A stretch of 54,102 nucleotides of DNA from positions 1-54,102 of the forward strand of contig PAQM01000017.1 in the NCBI GenBank assembly GCA_002709305.1. The letters are read 5' to 3'. Under the pieces are notes generated by a model that did not search any database, was not told the DNA's origin, and saw only the letters and a list, made by a program, of their open reading frames with translations. The position numbers and the translations under genes were made by a program. Shown in pieces: positions 33,149 to 42,419 of this stretch. Each line of letters starts with the position of its first letter. Position 1 is the stretch's first letter. The stretch comes from Crocinitomicaceae bacterium. GTDB lineage: Bacteria > Bacteroidota > Bacteroidia > Flavobacteriales_D > Crocinitomicaceae.

Positions 33149-33697
33149 ATGCAAATTGCTCAACAAAAGTTAAGTGAGAATATAGCAGAGTATGTCTTGT
33201 ATATGTATCAAATAGAAGATCTTATAAGGGCATATAAATTTGATCTAGATTCTATTATATATAATTATGTTCAGCCTCAACTTCCAGATACTTCTTTTGT
33301 TAATAAGTATAGAGAGTGGTACTCAGATTTGATAAATCAGATGAAGAGTCAAAAAATAGAAAAGGTTGGACATTTATTATCATTACAGGATATATTGGTT
33401 GAATTATCTTATTTGCATAATACCATGATTGGTATGAAAAACATTAAATATTCTAGTTTATACAGTCAAGCTGTAAATTATATTGATGAATTTAAGACTA
33501 AATCTGATTTAAAAGACAAGAACCATATTGAGATTGCTTTTCATGCGATGTATATGAAGTTTTTGCTTAAGATTCAAAAAAAAGAAATCAGCTCAGAGAC
33601 TGAGAATGCGTTTGATTCGATGAGAATTATGTTGGCTTATTTAAGTAAGTCATATCATAAAATGAAATCTGGTGAAACTGATTTTTTAAAGGGTTAA
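33149..33697 (+). CDS. DUF4924-family protein
   Basis: A 182-residue mostly helical cytosolic protein. The start MQIAQQKLSENIAEYVLYMYQIEDLIRAY and later LSLQDILVELSYLHNTMIG plus HAMYMKFLLKIQKKEISSET agree with the Bacteroidota family DUF4924 as I remember it. No catalytic motif is visible and the function is unknown. It follows the OmpH-like gene by 6 bases. Its TAA shares TTAA (33694-33697) with the convergent FAD-linked oxidase. Confidence 0.8.
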   Translation: MQIAQQKLSENIAEYVLYMYQIEDLIRAYKFDLDSIIYNYVQPQLPDTSFVNKYREWYSDLINQMKSQKIEKVGHLLSLQDILVELSYLHNTMIGMKNIKYSSLYSQAVNYIDEFKTKSDLKDKNHIEIAFHAMYMKFLLKIQKKEISSETENAFDSMRIMLAYLSKSYHKMKSGETDFLKG

Positions 33698-35088
33698 AAG
33701 ATTTTTCCAGGATTTAAAATGCCATTTGGATCAAATACTGATTTAATTTCTTTCATTAGTTCTATGTTTTTTTCTGAAAATGCAATTTTCATATAAGGTT
33801 TTTGAACAATTCCAATTCCATGTTCACCAGAAATAGTTCCTCCTAATTTTACAACTTTTTTAAACAATGAAGTAATAGCCTTTGGGATATCATTTTCCCA
33901 CTGCTCTTTCGTTAAATTCTCTTTTAAAATATTTACATGAAGGTTCCCATCACCAGCATGACCATAGCAAACAGATTTGAATCCGTATTTATTTCCAATT
34001 TTTTTTATGTATGAAATTAGTTGAGGTAATTTATATCTTGGCACAACAGTATCTTCTTCTTTATATATCGAATGAGCTTTAACTGCTTCGCCAACTGAAC
34101 GCCTTAATTTCCAAAGTTTATCTTTTTGAGATTTTGATTCAGCAAATAGTATTTCATCTGTTTTAAATTTTTCTAAAACACTCATTATTTTGGTGCATTC
34201 GTCCATTAATATCTCTTTGTTGAATCCATCTACTTCAATTAGTAGATGGGCTTTATGTTCTTTTTTTATTTCGATACTATTTTCTCCAATAAATTTTTGT
34301 GTTATTAATAGAGCTTCTCTTTCCATAAATTCTAATCCACTAGGAATTATACCTTCTCTAAATATTTCAGCTACTACTTTACATGCTTCTTCAGCATTAA
34401 AGAATGGAACAAGCATTAATAAATCATGAGTTGGGTGAGGAATTAATTTTAAAACAATTTTAGTTATTATTGCTAGAGTCCCTTCAGAGCCAGTTATTAA
34501 TTGTGTTAAGTTATATCCTGTTGCATTTTTTAGAACATTAGCACCAGTCCAAATAATTTCACCTGTAGGTAATACAATTTCAAGATTTAATACATATTCA
34601 TTTGTTACGCCATATTTAACAGCTTTTGGACCACCTGAATTTTCAGATACATTTCCCCCAATAAAACAACTCCCTTTGCTTGCAGGATCGGGTGGATAAA
34701 ATAATCCTTTATTTTTCACCTCTTCTTGAAGTACTTCGGTAATTACACCTGGTTCAGTAGTAATTTGATGATTTTTTTCATCTATTTCTAATATTTTATT
34801 AAATTTTTCCATTGACATAACAATACCTGAATACAATGGTATAGCTCCTCCACTTAGTCCTGTTCTTGCTCCAGAAGGTGTAACAGGTATCTTGTTCTCA
34901 TTACAATATTTCATTATTTTGGAGACCTCTTCTGTTGTTTTAGGTTTTAGAACTAAGTCTGGTAATACAGAAATATCCTCTGTTTCATCATGACTATATT
35001 TAAATAAATCTTCTTTTTTTATAGAGCACCTATCATCTAAAAGTTTTTTAAAGAATGAAATATGAGTTTCTTCTAAGATGTTTTTCAT
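33694..35088 (-). CDS. FAD-linked oxidase (GlcD-like / D-2-hydroxyacid dehydrogenase)
   Basis: A 464-residue flavoprotein. The N-terminal FAD-binding domain has VTPSGARTGLSGGAIPLYSG, the PP-loop of VAO-type enzymes, and GGNVSENSGGPKAVKYGVT; the C-terminal FAD-oxidase domain has CYGHAGDGNLHVNIL and GGTISGEHGIGIVQKPYM with conserved histidines near the flavin. Members oxidise glycolate, D-lactate or other D-2-hydroxyacids and pass electrons to the respiratory chain; the substrate is not determinable. It is the last gene of the TPR / PorE-like run (9-base gap), which looks functionally unrelated. Confidence 0.9.
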   Translation of the reverse strand: MKNILEETHISFFKKLLDDRCSIKKEDLFKYSHDETEDISVLPDLVLKPKTTEEVSKIMKYCNENKIPVTPSGARTGLSGGAIPLYSGIVMSMEKFNKILEIDEKNHQITTEPGVITEVLQEEVKNKGLFYPPDPASKGSCFIGGNVSENSGGPKAVKYGVTNEYVLNLEIVLPTGEIIWTGANVLKNATGYNLTQLITGSEGTLAIITKIVLKLIPHPTHDLLMLVPFFNAEEACKVVAEIFREGIIPSGLEFMEREALLITQKFIGENSIEIKKEHKAHLLIEVDGFNKEILMDECTKIMSVLEKFKTDEILFAESKSQKDKLWKLRRSVGEAVKAHSIYKEEDTVVPRYKLPQLISYIKKIGNKYGFKSVCYGHAGDGNLHVNILKENLTKEQWENDIPKAITSLFKKVVKLGGTISGEHGIGIVQKPYMKIAFSEKNIELMKEIKSVFDPNGILNPGKIF

Positions 35089-35097
35089 ATTAATATC

Positions 35098-37170
35098 TTA
35101 ATTTTCTTTAATCTCGAATTCTGTTCTTCTGTTTTCTTGTCTTCCCTCTGAAGTTTTATTCGATGCAATAGGCATTGATGAGCCATAACCTTTAGCAGTC
35201 ATTCTATTTGGTGAAATAGATTTTGACTTTAAGTAATTAACAACAGCTTGAGCACGATCTTGTGATAGTGAATTATTTAGTTTTGCTGAGCCTGTATTGT
35301 CTGTATGTCCAGATATTTCAATCTTTAATTCAGGAACATCTTTCATAAGTTTAACTAACCTATCTAATTCTGTGTTAGACTCTGGACGTAAATTTGATTT
35401 ACCAGTATCAAAAAATATGTTTCGTAATGCTATTTTATTTCCTATAGTTATGTTTTTAAGTTCTATAATTTTATTTACTAAATTATCTACACTACCATTA
35501 GGTATATCAAAATTTTCAGAGTGAAACAAATAACCTTCTGCTTTGACTGCAATACCATAGTTTTTACCTGATGGTAATGTAATAATGAATTTTCCTGTTG
35601 AGCTATTTGTTGTAAATGTTTCGATTAGTTTTCCAGTTGTATTATCTGTAATCTCAATTGAAGATTGAACAGGTAATTTTGTCATGGCATCTTTCGTAAG
35701 ACCTTTAAATACTGTAAATGATTTTTTGTTGATAGTAACTGTTGACTCAATGGAGTTATCTTTTATGGGGCTAAGAGTAGAAGCTAATAAGTAATTTTCA
35801 GCTATTGTAACAGGAGTCTTTTCAGGTCCCCAAAAAGTAACTTTATAAATATCATATCCACCTAAACCTCCTTTTCTATTGGAAGCTATATATGCAAATT
35901 TGCTATTTGCTGTTTCAGAGAAAAAGAAATCATCATAGGGTGTATTAATAGGATACCCCATGTTTATAGGTTTTGACCAAGAACCTTGCGCTCTTTCAGA
36001 TATGAAAATGTCATAACCTCCATATGAATCACCACCTTCCGAAGCAATATACATTTTGGATCCATCTAATGTAATGTATATTGGACCTTCATTAAACTTT
36101 GAGTTCACTGTTGAAATCATTTGGGCTGCCATATAGTTTTCTTTAATTTTACTTTGCATACTACTATACATTACTTCGAATCCATTTGATCTATTTTCAT
36201 TATCTCTATTAAAATATATACTCCATCCATCATCACTATATGCAGCGTAAACTTCATTTGCTCGTTTAGATGATATTTGAAACGGAAGTTTTTTAGGATT
36301 TGTCCAACTTGCTCCTACTAATGTAGTTTCGTAAATATCAAATTGCCCTTCATCTTCTCTATGAAACAACAACTTTGTACCATCATAACTAATGTTATTG
36401 GAGACATCATCAGACTCTGTATTTACACCTCCTTGCAGTTGTTTTGGTGAATTCCATTTACGATTAATATTTGTTGAATAATAAATGTCTTTGTCATAGC
36501 TTCCTGTAATATTTGTATCGTGATTATTAGGTCTGTCAGATGTGAAAATTAATTCTCCTCCATCTGTAGATATAGAAGGTGCATAATCGTTTTGAGGACT
36601 ATTCAACTCAATGACATTATCAATCCAAGCTCTTATTGGATTTTGAAGCGCACCTCTAGCTAATTTACATTCTTTTTTATGCATACTTACAAACTTTTTA
36701 AAATTATCTGCTTTTCTATAATTATCTTCAAAAGTTTCAAAAGCTTTTATCGCGTCACTAAATTTATTGTCTAATTGTAGTGCTCTTCCAAAATAATATT
36801 GCATAAATGGATTACAATTTGGATCAAGTTTTTCTGCTTTATATAAATAACTAATTCCTTTATGTCTATATGTCGAATTAATATAACACACTCCAATCTT
36901 GAAGTTATTTAATGCATTGTTATTATTGAATTCTTGTGCTTTTAAATATTCATTTAGCGCTAATTCATAATTAAGACCAGGATTTTTCACTTGAAATATT
37001 GCTTCATTAGCTATTTTGAAAAATTCATCACCATTTTTAATTGCTTTAATAGCTTGCTTTAAACCTTCTTTATCGTTTTTGAAATTTGAATTTTTGAAAT
37101 CTATATTTTGTGAATAGACCAAAGAAAATAAGAGTAGATTTAGATTAATTAATAGATATTTAGTCATCAT
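35098..37170 (-). CDS. PorE-like protein: TPR, PD40 propeller, CarboxypepD_reg-like, OmpA domains
   Basis: A 690-residue exported protein (signal peptide 1-20, ...SLVYSQ). Order of domains: TPR helices (about 35-165), a WD40-like/PD40 propeller with recurring GGELIFTSDRPN, DGTKLLFHRED, DGWSIYFNRDNE, DGSKMYIASEGG units (about 195-430), a carboxypeptidase-regulatory-like sandwich (about 495-560, GKFIITLPSGKNYGIAVKAEGY) and an OmpA peptidoglycan-binding domain (about 575-690, FFDTGKSNLRPES...ISGHTDNTGS...DRAQAVVNYL). This is the domain set of PorE, a T9SS component linking the outer-membrane machine to peptidoglycan. Paralogs with this layout are common, so orthology to PorE is probable, not certain. 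Confidence 0.83.
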   Translation of the reverse strand: MMTKYLLINLNLLLFSLVYSQNIDFKNSNFKNDKEGLKQAIKAIKNGDEFFKIANEAIFQVKNPGLNYELALNEYLKAQEFNNNNALNNFKIGVCYINSTYRHKGISYLYKAEKLDPNCNPFMQYYFGRALQLDNKFSDAIKAFETFEDNYRKADNFKKFVSMHKKECKLARGALQNPIRAWIDNVIELNSPQNDYAPSISTDGGELIFTSDRPNNHDTNITGSYDKDIYYSTNINRKWNSPKQLQGGVNTESDDVSNNISYDGTKLLFHREDEGQFDIYETTLVGASWTNPKKLPFQISSKRANEVYAAYSDDGWSIYFNRDNENRSNGFEVMYSSMQSKIKENYMAAQMISTVNSKFNEGPIYITLDGSKMYIASEGGDSYGGYDIFISERAQGSWSKPINMGYPINTPYDDFFFSETANSKFAYIASNRKGGLGGYDIYKVTFWGPEKTPVTIAENYLLASTLSPIKDNSIESTVTINKKSFTVFKGLTKDAMTKLPVQSSIEITDNTTGKLIETFTTNSSTGKFIITLPSGKNYGIAVKAEGYLFHSENFDIPNGSVDNLVNKIIELKNITIGNKIALRNIFFDTGKSNLRPESNTELDRLVKLMKDVPELKIEISGHTDNTGSAKLNNSLSQDRAQAVVNYLKSKSISPNRMTAKGYGSSMPIASNKTSEGRQENRRTEFEIKEN

Positions 37171-37177
37171 TGTTTTT

Positions 37178-38272
37178 TTAGTTTGAACAGTTTCCAGAAA
37201 AATAGTTTTTACCAGTTTCAGAGCCTAATTCTCTTGCTTTTTTCCAATCATCACAAGCTCCGTTTAAATCGCGAAGCATTTCTTTTGCCATACCTCGATT
37301 AACATATGCTGCAGCATTTTCTGTGTCCATTTTTATAGCTTTATTAGCTAATTCTAATGCTTTTTCATAATCTTTTTTTATAAAATAAATTCCAGATAAA
37401 TTAGATGCTGAAGGTGAATAATTTACTTCTATATTAAGTGCTTTATTGAAATCTTTAATCGCATCATCAAGCCTCCCTTCATTTTTTTGAAGGACTCCAC
37501 GGTTATTGTATGCTAAATGGAAATTAGCATCGATAGAAATTGCTCTATTGAAAGCGGCTAATGCCCCATTATAGTCATTCATCTTTGACTTTGTTGTGCC
37601 AATATTATTTAGTACAAAAGCTAAATTTGGATTTTTTCTAATTGCTATTTCATAGTTAGAAATAGCCTTATCGTATTCACCTTTCATTCTATACGAAGAA
37701 CCTAAATCATTATATGCATTAACTAGTTCATTTTCAAGTTCAATTGTTTTTGAGAAATAATAAATTGCTCCATCATAATCTTTTTGTATAAAACGAAGTG
37801 TACCATAATTATAATATGATTTGTAATTTGTATTATCTAGCTCTATAGCTCTTTCATAATCTTCTTCTGATTTCAAATAGTTATTTAGCTTTTGGTATGC
37901 TCTAGCTCTTTGAAAAAATGCACTTGAATGTTTTGGTTTTAATGCAATTAATTTATCCATTGTTTTAATTGCATCGTTATAGTTTTGGTTTTCATTTTCT
38001 GCTACTCCTTTATTGTAATATGCCGCTATAAAATTAGAATCAAGTTTAATGGATTTTTTAAATTCTTCAATAGCCTTAAGGTATTTTTTTTCTGAATATA
38101 ATTTAATACCAAGGTTATAAGCCTCTTTACTTTTTGCAATGTTTTCATTCTTAATATTTAATGCTGTAATAGAATCTCGATAAGCTTTTTCTTTATCAGT
38201 TAATTCCTCTATTTGAGAAAAAGAAGGAAAGTTTAATAAACAGAAAATTGAAAGTAAGAAATGCAACTTCAT
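37178..38272 (-). CDS. Exported TPR-repeat protein
   Basis: With the ATG at 38272 the 363-residue protein starts with a signal peptide (MKLHFLLSIFCLLNFPSFSQ, 1-20); the longer frame would bury it. The rest is seven to eight tetratricopeptide repeats of 34 residues with the W/Y-G-Y-A-P pattern (AYYNKGVAENENQNYNDAIKT, AYNDLGSSYRMKGEYDKAI, AYNNRGVLQKNEGRLDDAI and so on), ending in a Sel1/TPR-type GACDDWKKARELGSETG. Such periplasmic scaffolds often assist envelope complexes. It leads the operon with the PorE-like gene 7 bases downstream. Confidence 0.88.
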   Translation of the reverse strand: MKLHFLLSIFCLLNFPSFSQIEELTDKEKAYRDSITALNIKNENIAKSKEAYNLGIKLYSEKKYLKAIEEFKKSIKLDSNFIAAYYNKGVAENENQNYNDAIKTMDKLIALKPKHSSAFFQRARAYQKLNNYLKSEEDYERAIELDNTNYKSYYNYGTLRFIQKDYDGAIYYFSKTIELENELVNAYNDLGSSYRMKGEYDKAISNYEIAIRKNPNLAFVLNNIGTTKSKMNDYNGALAAFNRAISIDANFHLAYNNRGVLQKNEGRLDDAIKDFNKALNIEVNYSPSASNLSGIYFIKKDYEKALELANKAIKMDTENAAAYVNRGMAKEMLRDLNGACDDWKKARELGSETGKNYFSGNCSN

Positions 38273-38361
38273 ATATTTTGGAATTTTTATTTTTAAAGTA
38301 TTTAGTCTCAATCTTTAAAAATACTAAAATTGTTAATTTAGTATTCTTAATAAGAAAGTTT

Positions 38362-39570
38362 ATGTCAAAAGAAGTATATATAGTTGATGGTATTAGAACT
38401 CCGATTGGAAATTTTGGTGGTTCTTTAGGTTCAGTCAGAACAGATGACTTGGGTGCGATTGTAATAAAAGAATTATTATCTAGAAATTCTTCTATAAATC
38501 CATTAGCAATAGAAGATGTTATTTTTGGTTGTGCTAATCAAGCTGGAGAAGATAATCGAAATGTAGCTCGAATGTCGGGACTGTTGGCTGGTCTTCCTTG
38601 GCAAGTAGGAGGGGAGACAGTAAATAGATTATGTGCTTCAGGTATGGCTTCTACAATTAATGCTTCTCGAGCGATTAAGGATGGAGCAGGCGATATATAT
38701 ATATCAGGAGGTGTTGAGAATATGACAAGAGGACCTTGGGTCATTTCAAAAGTTTCTAAGCCTTACGGTAGAGATGCTGAGATGTTTGATTCTTCATTTG
38801 GTTGGCGATTTATTAATCCAAAAATGCAAGAATTATACGGAACAGATGGAATGGGCATGACTGCTGAGAATTTGGTTGAAAAATATGGGATTGAACGTAG
38901 AGATCAAGATAATTTTAGTTTTTGGTCTCAGCAGAAGGCAAAAAAGGCAATAGAATCAGGTCGTTTTTCTCAAGAAATTGTTCCGGTATTAATCCCTCAA
39001 AAAAAAGGAGAGCCTATTCTTTTTGAGAAAGATGAATTTATTCGTCCAAATACTACTATTGATATTTTAGGTAGTTTAAGACCAGCTTTTAAGAAAGATG
39101 GTTCGGTAACTGCTGGTAACTCATCTGGATTAAATGATGGAGCTGCTGCATTACTAATAGCATCTAATAGAGCAATTAATGAACATAAATTAAAGCCGTT
39201 GGTTAGAATTGTAGGTTCTGCAGTTGCAGGTGTTGAGCCTCGCATTATGGGCATAGGCCCTGTTTATGCTTCACAAAAAGTATTAGAAAGAACAGGTTTG
39301 ACTTTAGATCAGATGGATATTTTAGAATTAAATGAAGCATTTGCTGCTCAAGTTCTTGCTTGTACAAGAGAAATGGGAATAGATGATAATGACCCCCGTA
39401 TTAATCCAAATGGGGGTGCTATTGCGTTAGGTCATCCGCTTGGTGTAACTGGTGCAAGAATTCTACTTTCAGCTGCCCTTGAATTGCAAAAGAAGAAAAA
39501 GAGATACGCCTTAGTAACAATGTGTATTGGTGTAGGTCAAGGATATGCTACAATTCTAGAGCGTCAGTAA
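38362..39570 (+). CDS. Thiolase (PcaF/PaaJ-like acetyl-CoA acyltransferase)
   Basis: From the ATG at 38362 ([20 protein letters not shown]) the protein has 402 residues. The nucleophilic cysteine is C91 in VNRLCASGM, and the C-terminal catalytic residues lie in [19 protein letters not shown] (His) and [12 protein letters not shown] (Cys). [20 protein letters not shown] and the GWRFINPKM segment are typical of 3-oxoadipyl-CoA thiolases, but beta-ketothiolases of fatty acid degradation are close relatives, so the acyl substrate is open. It is the first gene of a plus-strand run and diverges from the TPR gene. Confidence 0.92.
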   Translation: MSKEVYIVDGIRTPIGNFGGSLGSVRTDDLGAIVIKELLSRNSSINPLAIEDVIFGCANQAGEDNRNVARMSGLLAGLPWQVGGETVNRLCASGMASTINASRAIKDGAGDIYISGGVENMTRGPWVISKVSKPYGRDAEMFDSSFGWRFINPKMQELYGTDGMGMTAENLVEKYGIERRDQDNFSFWSQQKAKKAIESGRFSQEIVPVLIPQKKGEPILFEKDEFIRPNTTIDILGSLRPAFKKDGSVTAGNSSGLNDGAAALLIASNRAINEHKLKPLVRIVGSAVAGVEPRIMGIGPVYASQKVLERTGLTLDQMDILELNEAFAAQVLACTREMGIDDNDPRINPNGGAIALGHPLGVTGARILLSAALELQKKKKRYALVTMCIGVGQGYATILERQ

Positions 39571-39581
39571 ATTCATTTTAG

Positions 39582-41183
39582 ATGAAAAAAAAACAAATAT
39601 TCTATTTATTAAGCTCTTTAGTTTTACTTCTTATATTTTTGATGATTTCTTGTAAAAAGAAAAAAGCAGTTTGGTATACGGATTGGAGTTCACCTTTAAT
39701 TAATGATACTTTAACGTTAAATCATTTAGCTAATGATTCAACGTTAAGTGAAGTAGGAGGTTTTTATGAGTTAAATTTAGACCGTAAATTAATTGATCTA
39801 GATTTAGCTGAATTAATTGAAATTCGAGATACTATAATTTCTGAAGAGTTTAACTCAAATATTACAATTAATTTATCACCTGGATTTAGTTTTGTCAATT
39901 CAATTGAAGAGTATAGTTTAGACATAGAAGATGTACAGTTAAAAACAGTAGTTTTAAAAAATGCTTATTTAGATGTTAAGGTTGTTAATCCTCTAGGTAC
40001 AATTACAATTTTTAATATTACTTTACCTGGTATTACGAAAAATGGTGTAACATTTTCAAATCAATATTTTGCTCCTAGCGGTACAAATTTAAATCCTGGA
40101 ATCGTAGAAGAGACAATAAATCTTTCTGGTTATCAAATTGATTTGACAGGTATTTCTGGCGGTGAATTTAATAAGTTACAATCTCAAATTACTGTTTCTA
40201 CTGACCCTACAGGTCCTTCAGTTTCAATGTCTCCAAATCAAATAACTAAGGCAGATGTAGCATTTAGAGATATTAAAATTGATTATGCTCGTGGTTATTT
40301 TGGTAACAAATCATTTTCTGATACTATTCTTTTTGATGTTCCAGTACTTAACAATATTTCATCAGGTTTAGTTGACTTGCCAAATACGTCTATTGGATTT
40401 GAAATAGAGAATGGTATTAAAGTAAGTGCTGAAGGTACATTAACAAATATCAGTAATGAGAACACTAGTGGTAATACTGTTAATTTATTAAATGATCAAA
40501 TTGGTACATCTTTTAATATTAATCCTGCAACTGGTAATTGGAACACGATTAATCCTAGTTTAAAAACGATTCTTTTTAATAGCTCTAATTCGAATATTGA
40601 ATCATATTTAGAGAATTTAGGATTTAAACATGAATTAGGTTATAATTTTCAATTAAATCCATGGGGAAATGTTACAGGTGGTTGGGATGAATTGTTTCCT
40701 GATAGTAAAATATCTGTTTCTTTAAATGCAGATATGCCATTGATGATAGGTGTTGATCAATTGATTTTAAGAGATACATTTGATATAAATTTTAATCAGG
40801 ATGGAAATGTTTTTATTGTTAATTCTGGAGAACTCTTAGTTGAAACTAGTAACTCTTTTCCTTATTCAGCGGCCATAAAATTATTTTTTTTAGATGAATC
40901 AGGTAATATTTTACATCAAGTAAATGGGACAAGTGAAATAGAGTCTGCTCAATTTGGATTATTCGATTTACAAGCAGGATTAATGGTGTCAGATTCAGAA
41001 CTACGATTTATATTAGGTCAAGCAATCTTAAATGATATTAATTTGATTAAGTACTTAATTGTTGAACCAGAATTTAATACACTTAATCCTTCAACTAATA
41101 TAGTGGAGCCAATGGGAATTCCTTTAGGAGCTTTTTTTGCAATTAAGGTTAAAACTAAATTAACTACAGAAAATACATTGTAA
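39582..41183 (+). CDS. Large beta-rich lipoprotein of unknown function
   Basis: A 533-residue protein with a lipoprotein signal (SSLVLLLIFLMISCKKKK; lipidated Cys about 24) followed by a predominantly beta sequence rich in Asn, Asp, Ser and Thr (for example VSMSPNQITKADVAFRDIKI). No enzyme motif is recognisable. It is 11 bases after the thiolase and 3 bases before the DUF5723 gene. Its pairing with a DUF5723 barrel is one I believe recurs in Bacteroidota, so the two may form a surface-lipoprotein/outer-membrane pair; this is inference. Confidence 0.75.
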   Translation: MKKKQIFYLLSSLVLLLIFLMISCKKKKAVWYTDWSSPLINDTLTLNHLANDSTLSEVGGFYELNLDRKLIDLDLAELIEIRDTIISEEFNSNITINLSPGFSFVNSIEEYSLDIEDVQLKTVVLKNAYLDVKVVNPLGTITIFNITLPGITKNGVTFSNQYFAPSGTNLNPGIVEETINLSGYQIDLTGISGGEFNKLQSQITVSTDPTGPSVSMSPNQITKADVAFRDIKIDYARGYFGNKSFSDTILFDVPVLNNISSGLVDLPNTSIGFEIENGIKVSAEGTLTNISNENTSGNTVNLLNDQIGTSFNINPATGNWNTINPSLKTILFNSSNSNIESYLENLGFKHELGYNFQLNPWGNVTGGWDELFPDSKISVSLNADMPLMIGVDQLILRDTFDINFNQDGNVFIVNSGELLVETSNSFPYSAAIKLFFLDESGNILHQVNGTSEIESAQFGLFDLQAGLMVSDSELRFILGQAILNDINLIKYLIVEPEFNTLNPSTNIVEPMGIPLGAFFAIKVKTKLTTENTL

Positions 41184-41186
41184 AAT

Positions 41187-42419
41187 ATGAGGTTAATTTT
41201 AAAAATATTGATCGTTTTTTTATTTTTTCAATCCCATGTGTTTGGACAGATTATTCCTTTGGCATATGATACATTATCCTTAGAAAATGAAATATTTATT
41301 GAAACTGGGATTGATTTTGCTAGTACTGCAATTCAAAGAGATTTAAGTAGTAAGTTTTTCTATGGTGGTGGATACATAGATAATCAAACTATAGATAATT
41401 CTTATAATCGTCATGTTGATATCAATACATCAGGTACTTATGGAGGTTTCAATTTGGAATATAGAAATTATAAAAAGAAATTATTAAAGAACAAAGATTG
41501 GGGTTATTTAATTAGAGTAGGAACAGATTTTTTTGGGGGAGCTACTTATTCTCAAGATTTTTTCGGATTCATGTTTTATGGTAATGATAAATATAAAGGA
41601 GAGACAATTGATTTTTCAGGTTTGAATTGTAATTTTATGAGTTATCAAAAGTTAGGTTTTGGAATGGCAGATGTAAAGTCTAAATCTTCTGTTTCTATTA
41701 ATCTTTATAACATTAATAGTCGATTTAATGCAAATTTTCGAACAGGGGAAATTACTCAAGATATAAATGGTGATCAAATTGAATTTGTTTTAGATGGAGA
41801 TATTGAATTAAGGGATAGCGAAAAGTTTAATCAGGGTATAGGTTTAGGCTTTGACTTTGATTTTAAATTACCTATTTCTTTGTTTAATAAGGAAATATCA
41901 TATATTCAATTTCAAGCTAGAAATGTTGGTTTTGGTTATATGTATCAAAAACAAAAAATTTTTTCTGTAGATACTACTATTTCATTTGATGGATTTGAAT
42001 TTGATCAGTTATTAGGAGATAATTCTATTTTTTCAGATTCTTTGAGTGTTTTAGATTCAATTGGTATTTCTTCAAAAGAGAAAAATAGAGCTATTTTATT
42101 GCCTGGTTATTTACAGATAAGTAAGATTGTAAATAATAATACAAAAAAGAAATTACAATCATTTTTTGGGATTAGATTTTATCCATCATTAATTTTTAAT
42201 CCTTATTTATTTTATGGTTTACATTATACTCCATCTAAGTTTATTGGCTTTGGCTTAAATGTTGGTTATGGTGGTTTCGCAAAATTTAGAAGTGGTATTT
42301 ATACTAATATTAATTTAGGTAATTATTCTTTAGGATTAGCTTCGGAAAATATATTAGGTTTTTTTACAAGAAGATCTAGTGGTCAATCATTATTTATTAG
42401 GTTAAGATGCGTTATTTAG
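41187..42419 (+). CDS. DUF5723-like outer-membrane protein
   Basis: A 410-residue protein with signal peptide 1-20 (...QSHVFGQ) and extended amphipathic strands with many Gly-Tyr/Phe pairs (FGFGYMYQKQKIF, FYGLHYTPSKFIGFGLNVGYGG, SGIYTNINLGNYSLGLAS), ending in RLRCVI, all consistent with an outer-membrane beta-barrel. The content matches DUF5723 as I recall it, with the central GFDFDFKLPISLFNK segment. It overlaps the next gene by 13 bases, suggesting translational coupling. Confidence 0.72.
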   Translation: MRLILKILIVFLFFQSHVFGQIIPLAYDTLSLENEIFIETGIDFASTAIQRDLSSKFFYGGGYIDNQTIDNSYNRHVDINTSGTYGGFNLEYRNYKKKLLKNKDWGYLIRVGTDFFGGATYSQDFFGFMFYGNDKYKGETIDFSGLNCNFMSYQKLGFGMADVKSKSSVSINLYNINSRFNANFRTGEITQDINGDQIEFVLDGDIELRDSEKFNQGIGLGFDFDFKLPISLFNKEISYIQFQARNVGFGYMYQKQKIFSVDTTISFDGFEFDQLLGDNSIFSDSLSVLDSIGISSKEKNRAILLPGYLQISKIVNNNTKKKLQSFFGIRFYPSLIFNPYLFYGLHYTPSKFIGFGLNVGYGGFAKFRSGIYTNINLGNYSLGLASENILGFFTRRSSGQSLFIRLRCVI

